DNA from: Deltaproteobacteria bacterium
GTDB lineage: Bacteria > Desulfobacterota > Desulfovibrionia > Desulfovibrionales > Desulfovibrionaceae
DNA: 64,000 nucleotides
Assembly (NCBI GenBank): GCA_031275645.1
Contig: JAISOL010000009.1
Span: 1 to 64,000 of the forward strand
Direction: 5' to 3'
The notes under the pieces are model-generated. The model made no database searches. It saw nothing but the letters and a program-made list of their open reading frames with translations, and was not told the origin of the DNA. Positions 19,908-29,990 of this stretch are shown piece by piece; position 1 is the first letter of the stretch; every line of letters begins with the position of its first letter. Position numbers and translations under genes: made by a program.

Positions 19908-19935
19908 ATTCTAGTCATGTGTGCGATAAAATCAA
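19908..19935 (-). promoter_or_regulatory. Sigma-70 promoter for the CoA-transferase gene
   Basis: On the minus strand TTGATT (19930-19935) and TAGAAT (19908-19913) are separated by 16 bp, about 55 bases before the ATG at 19855. The remainder of the 231-bp divergent gap before metY has an ATATGCATAT palindrome near 19976 and no gene. Confidence 0.5.
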
Positions 19936-20086
19936 GCTGTTTTTTGCGGATCCGTATTAATCATGCCGTCGCGTTATATGCATATCCAAAGAAATCATAT
20001 CGGATACGGGTTTCCGGCATTTACAGAATCACGGTCCGTATGAGAAAAACAGAACGGAATTTCATCTGACAAAAAGGAGACTCATT

Positions 20087-21376
20087 ATGGCCGATGGAAA
20101 TTACAGGTTTGAAACCGTTCAGATCCACGCCGGGCAGGAAAAACCGGACTCCGCCACTGATGCGCGGGCGGTTCCCGTCTACCAGACCACGTCCTATGTG
20201 TTCCCCTCTTCAAAGTCCGCGCGGGATCGCTTTGCTCTGGCCGAAGCGGGCAACATCTACTCCCGGATCATGAACCCCACCTGGGATGTCTTTGAGCGGC
20301 GCATGGCCGCCCTGGAGAAAGGCGTGGCGGCTCTGGCGACCGCCTCGGGCGCGGCGGCCGTCACCTATGCGATCCAGAACATCACCAGAAGCGGCGATCA
20401 CATAGTCTCGGACAATCAGCTTTACGGCGGTACTTACAACCTTTTCGCCAATACTCTCAAAGATATGGGGGTGGAGGTCAGCTTTGTGGACGGCAGCGAC
20501 CCCGCAAACTTCGAACGCGCCATCCGGACGAATACCAAGGCTCTTTTTTTCGAAAGCGTGGGGAACCCGAACGCCAGCATTGTGGATATGGAAGAGGTGG
20601 CGGCCATTGCCCACCGGCACGGCATCCCCGCGATTGTGGACAGCACCTTCGCCACTCCGTACCTGTTGCGTCCCATTGAGTACGGCGTGGATATCGTTGT
20701 CCATTCGGCGACGAAATTCATCGGCGGTCACGGCACTTCCATAGGCGGCGTGATTGTGGACGGAGGCATATTCGACTGGGCGCAGAACGACAAATTTCCC
20801 GGCCTGAGCAGGCCCAATTCCAGCTACCACGGCATTGTCTTTACCGATGCGGTAAAGAATCTGGCCTACATCATCAAGGCCAGGACCACCCTGCTCCGTG
20901 ATTCCGGCGCCGCTCTCTCGCCCTTCAACGCCTTTCTTTTCCTCCAGGGTCTCGAAACCCTTTCGTTGCGCGTCGAGCGGCATATTGAAAACGCTCTCAA
21001 GGTGGTGGACTGGCTGAAAAGGCATCCCCAGGTAGAAAGGGTGAATCATCCCGCCCTGCCGGGGCATCGGGATCACGCGCTCTACAAGAAATATTTTCCC
21101 AAGGGCGGCGCTTCAATTTTCACCTTTGAGCTCAAGGGCGATGCGGAAAAGGCCAAACGCTTCACCGAGGAGCTTCATCTCTTCTCGCTCCTGGCAAACG
21201 TGGCGGACGTGAAGTCTCTGGTCATTCACCCGGCTTCCACCACCCACTCCCAGATGAGCGGGAGCGAACTTCTCGCGTCGGGCATCAAGCCCAATACGGT
21301 GCGTCTTTCCATAGGCACGGAGCACATTGACGACATCATAGACGATCTCGGGCAGGCTTTCGAGGCCGTGAGATAA
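20087..21376 (+). CDS. metY: O-acetylhomoserine aminocarboxypropyltransferase MetY
   Basis: MetY uses PLP to make homocysteine from O-acetylhomoserine and sulfide, a direct route for sulfide assimilation. The 429 residues have the family N-terminus (FETVQIHAGQEKPDSATDAR), YSRIMNPTWDVFERR, and the PLP-lysine motif VVHSATKFIGGHGTSIGG. The long C-terminal insertion of MetY, relative to MetB and MetC, is present. The ATG at 20087 has AAGGAG upstream. Together with MetNIQ and PatB it forms a scattered sulfur amino acid set in this window. Confidence 0.95.
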   Translation: MADGNYRFETVQIHAGQEKPDSATDARAVPVYQTTSYVFPSSKSARDRFALAEAGNIYSRIMNPTWDVFERRMAALEKGVAALATASGAAAVTYAIQNITRSGDHIVSDNQLYGGTYNLFANTLKDMGVEVSFVDGSDPANFERAIRTNTKALFFESVGNPNASIVDMEEVAAIAHRHGIPAIVDSTFATPYLLRPIEYGVDIVVHSATKFIGGHGTSIGGVIVDGGIFDWAQNDKFPGLSRPNSSYHGIVFTDAVKNLAYIIKARTTLLRDSGAALSPFNAFLFLQGLETLSLRVERHIENALKVVDWLKRHPQVERVNHPALPGHRDHALYKKYFPKGGASIFTFELKGDAEKAKRFTEELHLFSLLANVADVKSLVIHPASTTHSQMSGSELLASGIKPNTVRLSIGTEHIDDIIDDLGQAFEAVR

Positions 21377-21540
21377 GGCCGCAAAAAAAATTCTTGCCTT
21401 TTGTTATTCGGCAGGGTATCCACCTCTTTTGTGTGGTTTATCGTGCTCTTTCCGGCGTTGCCGGGGTGACTCATATGTTTCTTTTCAGGCGGGCGGGCTT
21501 TTCTATGGTTCGCCGGGCAAATTTTTTTTGCCCATTTAAC

Positions 21541-21559
21541 GATAATGATATTCAATTTC
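21541..21559 (+). promoter_or_regulatory. Fur-box-like operator before the outer-membrane barrel gene
   Basis: GATAATGATATTCAATTTC matches the classical 19-bp Fur consensus (GATAATGATAATCATTATC) at 16 positions. It lies 17 bases before the ATG at 21577 and would block a promoter in the AT-rich stretch here. A hairpin GGGCAAA/TTTGCCC (21515-21533) lies just upstream. Iron control of the downstream barrel is inferred. Confidence 0.55.
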
Positions 21560-21576
21560 AAACACAGGAGAAGATT

Positions 21577-22372
21577 ATGAAAAAATTCGTCGCTACCGCT
21601 TTACTGTTCACGCTTATGGGGAACGGCGCAAGCCGCGGAAGATGTCCGGTCGGGAGAGCAGCTTGGCCTTTATATCGGCGCGAAAATCGGCATGAGCAAC
21701 GTGCGGATGAGCAACAGAAAGTTCGGCATGTATGCGGGTGGTGAGAATTATGGAGGCGAGATTTACGCTTGGGACCATCAGACCCTTGGCATGGGCGATA
21801 AAAACGAAACTGTTTTCGGGGGTGGCCTGACCTTGGGATATGACTTTGATAAACGCCCGGATATCCCCGTGCGGATTGAGCTGGATTACACCGCCCGCGA
21901 CAAGTCCTCCAGATCCGGCTCCGTCGGCGCGACATGGGATGTAACCAGGGACGGAAATCCTGACGTTATAATCAACACCGTGGACATGAAGACCTCCGTA
22001 CAGTTGCAGACTTTAATGCTCAATGCCTGGTTTGACATCCCCACCGGCACGGCTTTCAGACCCTATCTCGGCGGCGGCATCGGCTGGGCGTTCATCGATT
22101 TTTCAGCTTCCTCCCTTGAAGATGGAATCCCCAGCAGCCTGGTTTCCACAGGCACAAAAAGCAGCACCAATTTCGCCTGGAGCCTGGGCGGCGGTCTGGG
22201 GTACGCTATAACGCGAAATTGGACGGCTGATTTGGGCTACCGCTACATCGACGCCGGGAATGTAAAAAAAGAACCTTTGAAATTTCCTGATGGTTCTGCC
22301 TCCCTCTACTACAGCAAGATAGGGCGAATTGAGGCGCACGATGTGATGCTTGGAATACGTTACACCTTCTAG
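21577..22372 (+). pseudogene. Outer-membrane beta-barrel protein with a frameshift in its signal peptide
   Basis: From the ATG at 21577, behind ACAGGAG, the frame reads a normal signal start (MKKFVATALLFTLMG) but then leaves the barrel frame. Moving one base at about 21617-21623 (GGGGAA) restores TAQAAEDVRSGEQLGLYIGA and a continuous frame to the TAG at 22372. The mature part, about 245 residues, has the pattern of an OmpA/Opa-type eight-stranded barrel: YIGAKIGMS, FGGGLTLGYDF, RIELDYTARD, FRPYLGGGIGWAFIDF, SLGGGLGYAITRNWTADLGYRYID, and a terminal DVMLGIRYTF ending in Phe. The rest of the gene is undamaged, so this is a recent mutation, phase variation, or a sequencing error. As written the barrel would not be exported. 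Confidence 0.75.
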
Positions 22373-22453
22373 GCGTAATTCCCCGGCTCACAGAGCCTTT
22401 GACAAACACAGCCCCGTCTTGAAAATCGGGCATGCACTTAGGGTTCAATGCTT

Positions 22454-23173
22454 TTAAATCCCGTCTTTGCCGGGGGCGCCTGACTTCAGCACGCTTTCCA
22501 CCCACTCCGGCACAATCCGCGTGGCCGGGCCGTAGTGGCTTTCGTTGAAGACTCTGGCCAGATTGGAGGGTTCAAGATTAAGTTCCACCAGTCTGGCCCC
22601 CCCCTGGCGGGCAAGAACGCAGAAGTTGGCGGCCGGATAGACGTTGCCGGAGGTCCCTATGGAAACAAAAGTGGAGCAGCGGCTCAGAGCCTGGGAGATC
22701 TCGTCCATAAAAAAAGGCACTTCCCCGAACCAGACTATGTTGGGGCGCAGAGTTCCGGTGGCGGAGCACTCCGGGCAGGGATCGGCGGTAAAGAGATCGC
22801 TCAGCCAGGGGAAGACCTTCCGGCAGCGGGTACAGCGCGCCTGCAGAAGTTCGCCGTGCATATGCAGCACGGCCTTGCTGCCGCCGCGCTCGTGCAGGTT
22901 GTCTATGTTCTGGGTAATCAGCAGCACCGGCTCGGCGGATTCTTTTTCCAGCCGCCCCAGAGCCAGATGGGCCGCATTGGGGGCAATGCTTTCGGACAGG
23001 AGCGTTTTGCGCAGGGAGTTATGAAAGGCGTGCACTCCGTCGGGATCCCGGGCAAAACCTTCCGGGGTGGCCACGTCTTCCATACTGACCTTCTGCCACA
23101 GGCCGCCGGCATCGCGGAAAGTATCCAGTCCGCTTTCCTTGCTGATGCCCGCCCCAGTGAGAATTACCAGCAT
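22454..23173 (-). CDS. cobB: NAD-dependent protein deacylase, Sir2 family
   Basis: The 239-residue sirtuin has GAGISKESG (NAD binding), TQNIDNLHERGG with the catalytic His in LHMHGELL, and a four-Cys zinc site CTRC...CPEC. VSIGTSGNVYPAANF completes the NAD pocket. Class III (desuccinylating) sirtuins such as E. coli CobB carry a Tyr and an Arg in the sequence FYNARR. Here the corresponding stretch is FHNSLRK, so that pair is not clearly kept and acyl specificity is uncertain. It lies 58 bases after trmL on the same strand. Confidence 0.9.
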   Translation of the reverse strand: MLVILTGAGISKESGLDTFRDAGGLWQKVSMEDVATPEGFARDPDGVHAFHNSLRKTLLSESIAPNAAHLALGRLEKESAEPVLLITQNIDNLHERGGSKAVLHMHGELLQARCTRCRKVFPWLSDLFTADPCPECSATGTLRPNIVWFGEVPFFMDEISQALSRCSTFVSIGTSGNVYPAANFCVLARQGGARLVELNLEPSNLARVFNESHYGPATRIVPEWVESVLKSGAPGKDGI

Positions 23174-23231
23174 AATCGCCTCCTTTTGTCTGTTCGTTTG
23201 CCTGTTACGCCCGCTCCCTTACAGACAAGCC

Positions 23232-23759
23232 CTATGCTCGCAAGTTCAGCTTTTGGCAAGAGAATTCCCCTGGGATTCCAGGGCCGCCTTCGATTTTTTC
23301 GTGAAGCCTTTCCAGGAGTCCGGAACCGAGCATGGCCTGGTAAGCCAATATGGCCGCCGCCGAAGAAAGGTTGAGGCTGCGCACGCCGCCGCGTATGGGC
23401 AGGCGCAGGCAGGCGTCGGCCGTTTGCAGCATATCCCGCGGCAAACCGCGCGTTTCCGGCCCCAGAACAAGGGCGTCCAGTTCGCTGAAGCGAAAATGCT
23501 GCACAGGCTCCCCCTGTCTGCTGCTGCTCATGAGCAGGCGATGTCCTCTGCGCCCTTGCTCCAGGTAGGTGGAAAACGAGGGCCAGACCAGCAGTTCCAC
23601 CTGCGGCCAGTAATCCAGCCCGGCCCGCCGGAAGTAGCGGTTCTCCAGTTTGAAGCCCAGCGGTTCTATGAGATGCAGGGGGAGGCCGAAGGCAGCGCAG
23701 AGCCGGGCCACATTGCCGGTATTGGGGGGGATTTCCGGTTCAAAGAGCACAATCTGCAC
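23232..23759 (-). CDS. trmL: tRNA (cytidine/uridine-34-2'-O)-methyltransferase TrmL
   Basis: TrmL is a SpoU-type knotted methyltransferase that methylates the wobble ribose of leucine tRNAs. The 175 residues begin at a GTG (23759) and show the family blocks LFEPEIPPNTGNVARLCAAF, LVLGPETRGLP and LRLPIRGGVRSLNLSSAAAI. The length suits TrmL, which lacks the N-terminal RNA-binding extension of TrmH. It lies 8 bases after glgB. Confidence 0.93.
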   Translation of the reverse strand: MQIVLFEPEIPPNTGNVARLCAAFGLPLHLIEPLGFKLENRYFRRAGLDYWPQVELLVWPSFSTYLEQGRRGHRLLMSSSRQGEPVQHFRFSELDALVLGPETRGLPRDMLQTADACLRLPIRGGVRSLNLSSAAAILAYQAMLGSGLLERLHEKIEGGPGIPGEFSCQKLNLRA

Positions 23760-23767
23760 GGGGAAGC

Positions 23768-25705
23768 CTACCCGGTTTGAACCTCTGCCGGGGACAGAAC
23801 GACAGCCCCCAGGGGCGGCAGAGCGAGTTCAAAGAAACTTTGGCCGTTTTCCGCATATTGCAGCTTCTGGTTTCCAAAATTGCCCACCAGGTTGGAACCG
23901 CCGTAATAGGCGCTGTCGGTATTCAGAATTTCGCGCCAGACCTGGTATTCGGCGCCGTATTGCCACCAGAGTTTGTATTTCGGGCGAGGCACGGGCGTGA
24001 AATTGAAAATCCAGAGCAGAGGTACGGAATCTTTATGCAGGCGGACGAAACTGATCACCGATGAGGCATAGTCGGAAAAATCCACCCAGCGGAAGCCTTC
24101 CCAATGATCGTCACTCGCGTACATGGCCGGATAGGCACGCAAAAGACGGTTCAAATCTTCCAGAAGAGCCTTGATTCCGGAGTGCTGCGGAAAGGTCAGC
24201 AGCGACCAGTCCAGTTCGCGCTCTTCCGACCATTCATTCCACTGTCCGAATTCGCCTCCCATGAAGATAAGTTTTTTACCCGGATGCCCCCACATGTAGG
24301 CGTAGAGCAGACGCAGGTTGGCCTGTTGCTGCCAGGCGTCCCCCGGCATTTTGGCGAGCAGGGCCTTTTTGCCGTGTACCGCTTCGTCGTGGGAAAAAGG
24401 GAGAATGAAATTTTCGCTGAAGGCGTACAGGAGAGAAAAGGTCAGATAGTTGTGATGATAGGAACGGTAAAGCGGATCTTCCTGCATATAGGCCAGGGTG
24501 TCGTGCATCCAGCCCATGTTCCATTTGAAGGTGAAGCCCAGCCCGCCGGTATATACCGGCCTGGAAACTCCGGCCCAGGCCGTGGATTCCTCGGCTATGG
24601 TCATGGCGCGGGGATACTGCCCGTGCACCACCGTGTTGAGGGTGCGCAGGAAGTCTATGGCTTCGATATTTTCTCTGCCGCCGTATTTATTGGGCAGCCA
24701 TTCGCCGTTTTTGCGGGAGTAATCAAGGTAAAGCATGGAGGCTACGGCGTCTATGCGCAGGCCGTCAAAGTGAAACTCCTTGATCCAGTACAAGGCGTTG
24801 GCCAGAAGAAAGTTTTTGACTTCGTTCCTGCCTACGTTGAAAATATAGGTGCCCCAATCCGGATGTTCTCCCTGCCGGGAGTCCTGGTGCTCATACAGGG
24901 CTGTGCCGTCAAAACGCCCCAGCAGCCAGTCGTCCTTGGGGAAATGGGCCGGCACCCAATCCAGAATCACGCCTATCCCTTCCAGATGGCAGCGGTTGAT
25001 CAGGTATTTCAGATCCTCCGGCGTCCCGAAGCGGGAAGTAGGGGCGTAATAGCTGCCGGTCTGGTATCCCCAGGAAAGATCCAGCGGATGCTCCGCCAGA
25101 GGCATAAATTCAATGTGGGTAAAGCCGGTTTCCCGCGCATAAGGCGCCAGCGCATCCGCGATTTCGCGATAATTGTAAAACTTGTCCGGCCGCGGATGCT
25201 GCCGCCAGGATCCGGCATGTACCTCGTAAATGCTCACGGGCCTCTTCTGGATGGAGCTTTCCGCCTGTCTGGCCAGCCAATCTTCGTCCTCCCAGGCATA
25301 AGGCGAGAGCCCCCAGGCGATGGAGGCGTTTCCCGGACGTTTTTCGGCGTAAAAAGCCAGAGGATCAGCCTTGTATACGATGCGCCCGCTACTCGCTTTT
25401 ATGCCGAACTTGTACAGCCAGCCTTTTTGAAAGCCCGGCACAAAGGCGGCCCAGACTCCTGAACTGCCCACAGGATACAGGGGGCAGAGCCCCCATTGCC
25501 ATTCGTTGAAATCTCCGGCCAGGTGGACTTCCAGAGCGTTGGGCGCCCAGACCGCGAAACGGAACCCCGTTTCTCCATCCTGCCGGTGCGGATGCGCGCC
25601 CAGAATGCGGTAAAGATCCCAGTGCTCCCCCTTGCCGAAAAGATAGAGATCAAAAGGTTCGATGAACAGACTTCTACTTGGGCCGGCGGAGTTGCGTGCG
25701 GTCAT
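23768..25705 (-). CDS. glgB: 1,4-alpha-glucan branching enzyme GlgB
   Basis: GlgB makes alpha-1,6 branches in glycogen. The 645-residue protein has an N-terminal CBM48 domain (about 30-130) and a GH13 catalytic barrel. The nucleophile Asp lies in FDGLRIDAVASML, the acid Glu in IAEESTAW, and the third acid in FSHDEAVHGKKAL. A C-terminal beta domain closes the protein. It is encoded just downstream of glgA with a 39-bp gap. Confidence 0.96.
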   Translation of the reverse strand: MTARNSAGPSRSLFIEPFDLYLFGKGEHWDLYRILGAHPHRQDGETGFRFAVWAPNALEVHLAGDFNEWQWGLCPLYPVGSSGVWAAFVPGFQKGWLYKFGIKASSGRIVYKADPLAFYAEKRPGNASIAWGLSPYAWEDEDWLARQAESSIQKRPVSIYEVHAGSWRQHPRPDKFYNYREIADALAPYARETGFTHIEFMPLAEHPLDLSWGYQTGSYYAPTSRFGTPEDLKYLINRCHLEGIGVILDWVPAHFPKDDWLLGRFDGTALYEHQDSRQGEHPDWGTYIFNVGRNEVKNFLLANALYWIKEFHFDGLRIDAVASMLYLDYSRKNGEWLPNKYGGRENIEAIDFLRTLNTVVHGQYPRAMTIAEESTAWAGVSRPVYTGGLGFTFKWNMGWMHDTLAYMQEDPLYRSYHHNYLTFSLLYAFSENFILPFSHDEAVHGKKALLAKMPGDAWQQQANLRLLYAYMWGHPGKKLIFMGGEFGQWNEWSEERELDWSLLTFPQHSGIKALLEDLNRLLRAYPAMYASDDHWEGFRWVDFSDYASSVISFVRLHKDSVPLLWIFNFTPVPRPKYKLWWQYGAEYQVWREILNTDSAYYGGSNLVGNFGNQKLQYAENGQSFFELALPPLGAVVLSPAEVQTG

Positions 25706-25744
25706 GAATTTTCCTTGGAGTGCGTTAATCAGGAATGGGCGCGG

Positions 25745-27202
25745 TCAGGTTTTGAGGCCCAGTTCCCTGTAAATTTCAATATACTTTTTGGCGGAATCGT
25801 TCCAGGTAAAATTTTTATTCATGGCCCGGATCATCATTTCGATCCACAAGGGGCGGTTCTGCGTCCATACGGCGCAGGCTTTCATTATGCAGTCGTACAA
25901 TTCGCCGGGGGCGGGACGGTAACAGGTAAAGCCGGTCGCGTCCGGGGCCGGCCAGGGGCGGATGCTGTCTTTCAGCCCTCCCACGGCCGTGGCCACCGGC
26001 GGGGTGCCGTATTTCAGGGCATACATCTGGGTAAGCCCGCAGGGTTCGTAGCGTGAAGGCATCAGAAAGCAGTCGCAACCGGCCTGGATGCGGTGGGCCA
26101 GATCTTCGGTGTATTTCACTACGGCGCAGTAGCGCCCGGGATAGGCGCGGGCAAGGGCCATGGATTCCAGCTCGTAATCCTCGCGGCCTTCACCCAGAAC
26201 GATAATGCCCAGATCATGGTGCTGCATGAGCTGAGGAACTATTTTGTTCAGGAGATCAATGCCTTTCTGGTCGTGCAGGCGGCCGATGAATCCCAGCAGG
26301 GGGCGGTTGATAAGCTGAGGCAGAAGCCCCAGTTCGACGATCAGATCCTCCTTGCATATTTTTTTTCCCGAGAGATCTTCCGGGGAATAGTTGGCGGTAA
26401 GAAAGCGGCAGGTGGAGGGGTTCCAGATGCTGTAATCCGCCCCGTTGATGATGCCCACAAGATCTCCGGCCCGGCGCCGCAGGAGTCCGGCCAGGCCGTA
26501 GCCCTGTTCCTCGGTGAGAATTTCCTTGGCGTAGCTGGGGCTTACCGTGGTAATCCTGTTCGCGTAAACCAGTCCGGCTTTAAGCATATTCAAGTCGCCG
26601 TGGAATTCCACTCCTTCCATGTTCCAGGCTTCGGCGGGCAGACCGCAGCCGGCGAAGAGGCGCGAGGAGAAGCGCCCCTGAAAAGCCAGATTGTGCACGG
26701 TGCAGACCGTGGAAGTGTTGGCCCAGAAGGGGTCTTCCCGGGCGTAATAATGGATGTAGGCCGGCAGAAGCGCGCTTTGCCAGTCGTGGATATGGACAAT
26801 GGCCGGAGGAGTCCCCAGACGGCGCATGAGGGCCAGACTTGCCCGGCAGAAGAAGATAAAGCGTTCCGCGTTGTCGAAATAATCATGGGCGGGGGTGTTG
26901 TAGTAATACTTGCGGTCGAAATATTCCGCGCGATCGATGAAAAATACAGGCATGCCCTGTATATTGGTGGAATATACGTCTGTGGTCACCGGCTCCCAGG
27001 GGTAGCCCACATGCAGATTTTCGGCCACATGGTCTATCTTGTGCCTGCCTGTGCGCAGTCTTCCGTAAAAGGGCGTGATTACCGCCACCGGCATGCCCAT
27101 TTTGTGCAAAGTCAGGGGCAAAGCGCCCATGACGTCTCCCAGGCCGCCGGTTTTGGAGAACGGATATATTTCAGAGGTAGCGAAGAAGATGTGTCTTGCC
27201 AT
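25745..27202 (-). CDS. glgA: Glycogen synthase GlgA
   Basis: This is a GT5 ADP-glucose-dependent glycogen synthase. The 485 residues contain the N-terminal [14 protein letters not shown] nucleotide-sugar motif, [15 protein letters not shown], and the C-terminal [18 protein letters not shown] with the catalytic-region Glu. No glgC is in the window. An AT-rich stretch (27277-27305) overlaps the end of the upstream nudix gene and may hold a promoter; otherwise the 88-bp gap has nothing recognisable. Confidence 0.96.
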   Translation of the reverse strand: MARHIFFATSEIYPFSKTGGLGDVMGALPLTLHKMGMPVAVITPFYGRLRTGRHKIDHVAENLHVGYPWEPVTTDVYSTNIQGMPVFFIDRAEYFDRKYYYNTPAHDYFDNAERFIFFCRASLALMRRLGTPPAIVHIHDWQSALLPAYIHYYAREDPFWANTSTVCTVHNLAFQGRFSSRLFAGCGLPAEAWNMEGVEFHGDLNMLKAGLVYANRITTVSPSYAKEILTEEQGYGLAGLLRRRAGDLVGIINGADYSIWNPSTCRFLTANYSPEDLSGKKICKEDLIVELGLLPQLINRPLLGFIGRLHDQKGIDLLNKIVPQLMQHHDLGIIVLGEGREDYELESMALARAYPGRYCAVVKYTEDLAHRIQAGCDCFLMPSRYEPCGLTQMYALKYGTPPVATAVGGLKDSIRPWPAPDATGFTCYRPAPGELYDCIMKACAVWTQNRPLWIEMMIRAMNKNFTWNDSAKKYIEIYRELGLKT

Positions 27203-27290
27203 TTACGCCTCTGCACGCGGTGGAGGGCACGCCGGCCGCAGCCCGCTCCGGGCTCAATCCCGGTATTTTCAGCCAAGTATATAATAATTA

Positions 27291-27806
27291 CTATATATCT
27301 ATAGATGTTGTCCAGTCCTCCGACAGTCGGGCCGGCGCGTTTTGCCTGGGAGTGCCGTTGCGGAGCAGGGCGGCGAAGTCGTTTATTATGCGCGCATGGT
27401 CGAATACAAGGGGCGAGGGCAGGGCGTCCAGAGGGAAAAAAACGGCCTCGCCGGCATCGTCCCCTCCCTTTATTTTTTCCGGGTTATTCGTCCTGCCCCA
27501 GAAAACCGTGCTTATCGTGTGCCGGCGGGGGTCACGCGCCGGATCGGAATACACGCCCAGCAGCCCTTTTATATCCGTTTCCAGGGAAGTCTCTTCCAGA
27601 GCTTCGCGTCTGGCCGCCTCCTCCACGCTTTCGCCGTAATCCACGAACCCTCCGGGAAGAGCCCAGCCCAAGGGAGGGTAGCGGCGCCGGATCAGCACGA
27701 TTCCGGCGCCAGGTTCATAGACGATCATATCCACGGTGGGCAACGGAGAAGGATGCCGTTTTATCTCCGCGCCGCAGGCCGGGCATTTGAAAATTTCGCC
27801 GGACAC
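27291..27806 (-). CDS. NUDIX hydrolase
   Basis: The 171-residue protein begins at a GTG (27806). It has an N-terminal CPACGAEI half zinc-ribbon and a full Nudix box, GFVDYGESVEEAARREALEE, so it should cleave a nucleoside diphosphate linked to another group. The sequence LLGVYSDPARDPRRHTIS after the box recalls ADP-ribose pyrophosphatases, but substrate cannot be fixed. It sits between hppA and glgA on the same strand, 25 bases after hppA. A role in clearing ADP-sugars is only a guess. Confidence 0.85.
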   Translation of the reverse strand: MSGEIFKCPACGAEIKRHPSPLPTVDMIVYEPGAGIVLIRRRYPPLGWALPGGFVDYGESVEEAARREALEETSLETDIKGLLGVYSDPARDPRRHTISTVFWGRTNNPEKIKGGDDAGEAVFFPLDALPSPLVFDHARIINDFAALLRNGTPRQNAPARLSEDWTTSIDI

Positions 27807-27831
27807 GATTTTCAGGTTCCCGCGGTCAGTT

Positions 27832-29907
27832 TTACAGCAACAGGGGAACGATGAGCAGGGCCACGATGTTGATGATCTTGATCAGGGGGTTGATGGCCGG
27901 GCCGGCGGTATCCTTGTAGGGATCTCCCACGGTGTCGCCGGTGACCGCGGCCTTGTGGGTTTCCGAACCCTTGCCGCCGAAATGCCCGCTCTCAATATAT
28001 TTTTTGGCGTTGTCCCAGGCTCCTCCGCCGGTGGTCATGGAAATGGCCACGAAGATGCCGGTGATGATGGCCCCCATGAGCACTCCGCCCAGAGCCTGCA
28101 CCCCGGCGTAAGGCCCCATGATCTCGCGAAGAACGACGCCCACCAGAATGGGGATGAGCACGGGCAGTATGGAGGGGAGGATCATTTCCCTGATGGCGGC
28201 CTTGGTCAGTATATCCACCGCCCTGGAATAGTCGGGTTTGCTTTCGCCGGTCATGATGCCGGGTATATCCCTGAACTGGCGGCGCACTTCGTTGACCACG
28301 GAACCGGCCGCCCGGCCCACGGCCTGCATGCCCATGGCCCCGAAAAGATAGGGCACCATGCCGCCGATGAAGAGGCCGATGATAACCGCCGGGTTGGAGA
28401 GCTCGAAACTGACGAGTTTACCGGCCGTTTCCAGAGCGTGGGTATAGTCGGCGAACAGAACCAGGGCGGCCAGTCCGGCCGAGCCTATGGCGTAGCCCTT
28501 GGTCACGGCCTTGGTGGTGTTGCCCACGGCATCCAGAGGATCGGTGATGTTGCGCACTTCCTCGGGCAGTTCCGCCATTTCGGCGATGCCGCCGGCATTG
28601 TCGGTGATGGGTCCGTAAGCGTCGATGGCCACGATGATTCCGGTCATGGAGAGCATGGCCGTGGCGGCGACGGCAATACCGTATAGTCCGGCCAGGGCAT
28701 ATGAAAGATAAATGGCCAGGCATACGCTCAGGACGGGCAGGGCGGTGGAGCGCATGGACAGGGCCAGACCGGCTATGATGTTGGTGCCGTGTCCGGTCTG
28801 GGAGGCTTCGGCTATGCCGCGCACCGGGCTGTACTCCGTGGAAGTGAAATATTCGGTCAGCCAGACCATGAGGCCGGTGAGGAGGAGACCGGTGGCCGCG
28901 GCTCCGTACAGGCGAAGATGGGCGCCGCCGTTGATGCCCAGAGTGGAATCCAGCCCGTTGTCCGGCATGAGCAGCAGGGTGATGGGATAGAAACCGGCCA
29001 GGGCTATGAGGGCGGAGACTATGAGCCCCTTGTACAGGGCTTTCATGATTTTGCCGTCGGCGGCTATTTTGACGAAACGGCAGCCTATGATGGAGGCAAT
29101 GATGGAGAATCCGCCCATGGTCAGAGGATAGGCAACGGCGTTGTAGGCGGATTCCGTGAAGAGCAGGGCGCCCAGAAGCATGGTGGCGATGATGGTCACG
29201 GCGTAGGTTTCAAAGAGATCGGCGGCCATGCCGGCGCAGTCGCCCACATTGTCGCCCACGTTGTCGGCGATGACGGCGGGGTTGCGCGGGTCGTCCTCGG
29301 GAATGCCGGCTTCCACCTTGCCCACGAGGTCAGCCCCCACATCCGCGCCTTTGGTGAAGATGCCTCCCCCCAGACGGGCGAAGATGGAAATGAGCGATCC
29401 CCCAAAACCCAGGCCAATCAGGGGTTTTACCAGCTCAGCCGGGGCGGCGTCGCTGAAGAGCAGAAACAGGGAATAGTAGCCGGCGACTCCGGCCAGCCCC
29501 AGGCCCACCACCAGAAAGCCGGTGATGGAACCGCCCTTGAAGGCCACTCTCAGAGCATGGGCGAGGCCGCTTCTGGCGGCTTCGGCGGTTCGCACGTTGG
29601 CGCGCACCGATACGTTCATGCCGATAAAGCCCGCCGCTCCAGAAAGCACGGCGCCCAGGGCGAAGCCGAAGGCCGTGCCGAAGCCCAGGGCGATCCAGAG
29701 GAGAATAAAGATGATCAGGCCCACAAAGGCGATGGTGATATACTGCCGGCGCAGATAGGCCGAAGCTCCTTCCTGAATGGCTCCGGCTATTTTCTGCATG
29801 CGCTCGTCTCCGGCGGGCAGGGCGAGAATTTCCTTGCTTGATTTTATGCCGTAAAAAATCGCTCCGGCGGCGCAGAGCATTGCGAATAAGAGACAGGAAG
29901 TAGCCAT
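27832..29907 (-). CDS. hppA: Membrane-bound proton-translocating pyrophosphatase HppA
   Basis: HppA couples PPi hydrolysis to H+ pumping across the inner membrane. The 691 residues span about 16 helices and include the PPi site [20 protein letters not shown] and [19 protein letters not shown]. The motif [17 protein letters not shown] carries Lys where potassium-dependent enzymes have Ala, so this is predicted to be the K+-independent H+ type. The start at 29907 follows AAGGAG; longer upstream frames run through the repeat-bearing leader. In an anaerobe it would recover energy from biosynthetic PPi. Confidence 0.97.
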   Translation of the reverse strand: MATSCLLFAMLCAAGAIFYGIKSSKEILALPAGDERMQKIAGAIQEGASAYLRRQYITIAFVGLIIFILLWIALGFGTAFGFALGAVLSGAAGFIGMNVSVRANVRTAEAARSGLAHALRVAFKGGSITGFLVVGLGLAGVAGYYSLFLLFSDAAPAELVKPLIGLGFGGSLISIFARLGGGIFTKGADVGADLVGKVEAGIPEDDPRNPAVIADNVGDNVGDCAGMAADLFETYAVTIIATMLLGALLFTESAYNAVAYPLTMGGFSIIASIIGCRFVKIAADGKIMKALYKGLIVSALIALAGFYPITLLLMPDNGLDSTLGINGGAHLRLYGAAATGLLLTGLMVWLTEYFTSTEYSPVRGIAEASQTGHGTNIIAGLALSMRSTALPVLSVCLAIYLSYALAGLYGIAVAATAMLSMTGIIVAIDAYGPITDNAGGIAEMAELPEEVRNITDPLDAVGNTTKAVTKGYAIGSAGLAALVLFADYTHALETAGKLVSFELSNPAVIIGLFIGGMVPYLFGAMGMQAVGRAAGSVVNEVRRQFRDIPGIMTGESKPDYSRAVDILTKAAIREMILPSILPVLIPILVGVVLREIMGPYAGVQALGGVLMGAIITGIFVAISMTTGGGAWDNAKKYIESGHFGGKGSETHKAAVTGDTVGDPYKDTAGPAINPLIKIINIVALLIVPLLL

Positions 29908-29923
29908 ATATGTTCTCCTTGGA

Positions 29924-29990
29924 AGAGCATTTTGAGAGCATTTTGCGCTTGAGATTGTAGCTTGGCCGCGGGCAAGGTCCGCCGCGCCAA
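29924..29990 (-). repeat. hppA leader with shared repeat blocks
   Basis: The minus-strand leader contains a 36-base block (29948-29983) that matches 47512-47547 at 32 of 36 positions. It overlaps a block (29935-29957) shared with the fabZ leader (2284-2305). It also has an exact tandem 11-bp repeat, AGAGCATTTTG twice (29924-29945, plus-strand reading). GAGATTG near 29993 and CAATCTC (29951-29957 complement) can pair around the GC-rich centre. The hppA Shine-Dalgarno follows within 20 bases. Confidence 0.6.

Noticed and set aside
21692-22372. Complete 226-residue outer-membrane protein starting at 21692
   Set aside because: That start leaves no signal peptide; the real start at 21577 has a ribosome site and a signal sequence in a different frame, so this is a frameshifted gene.
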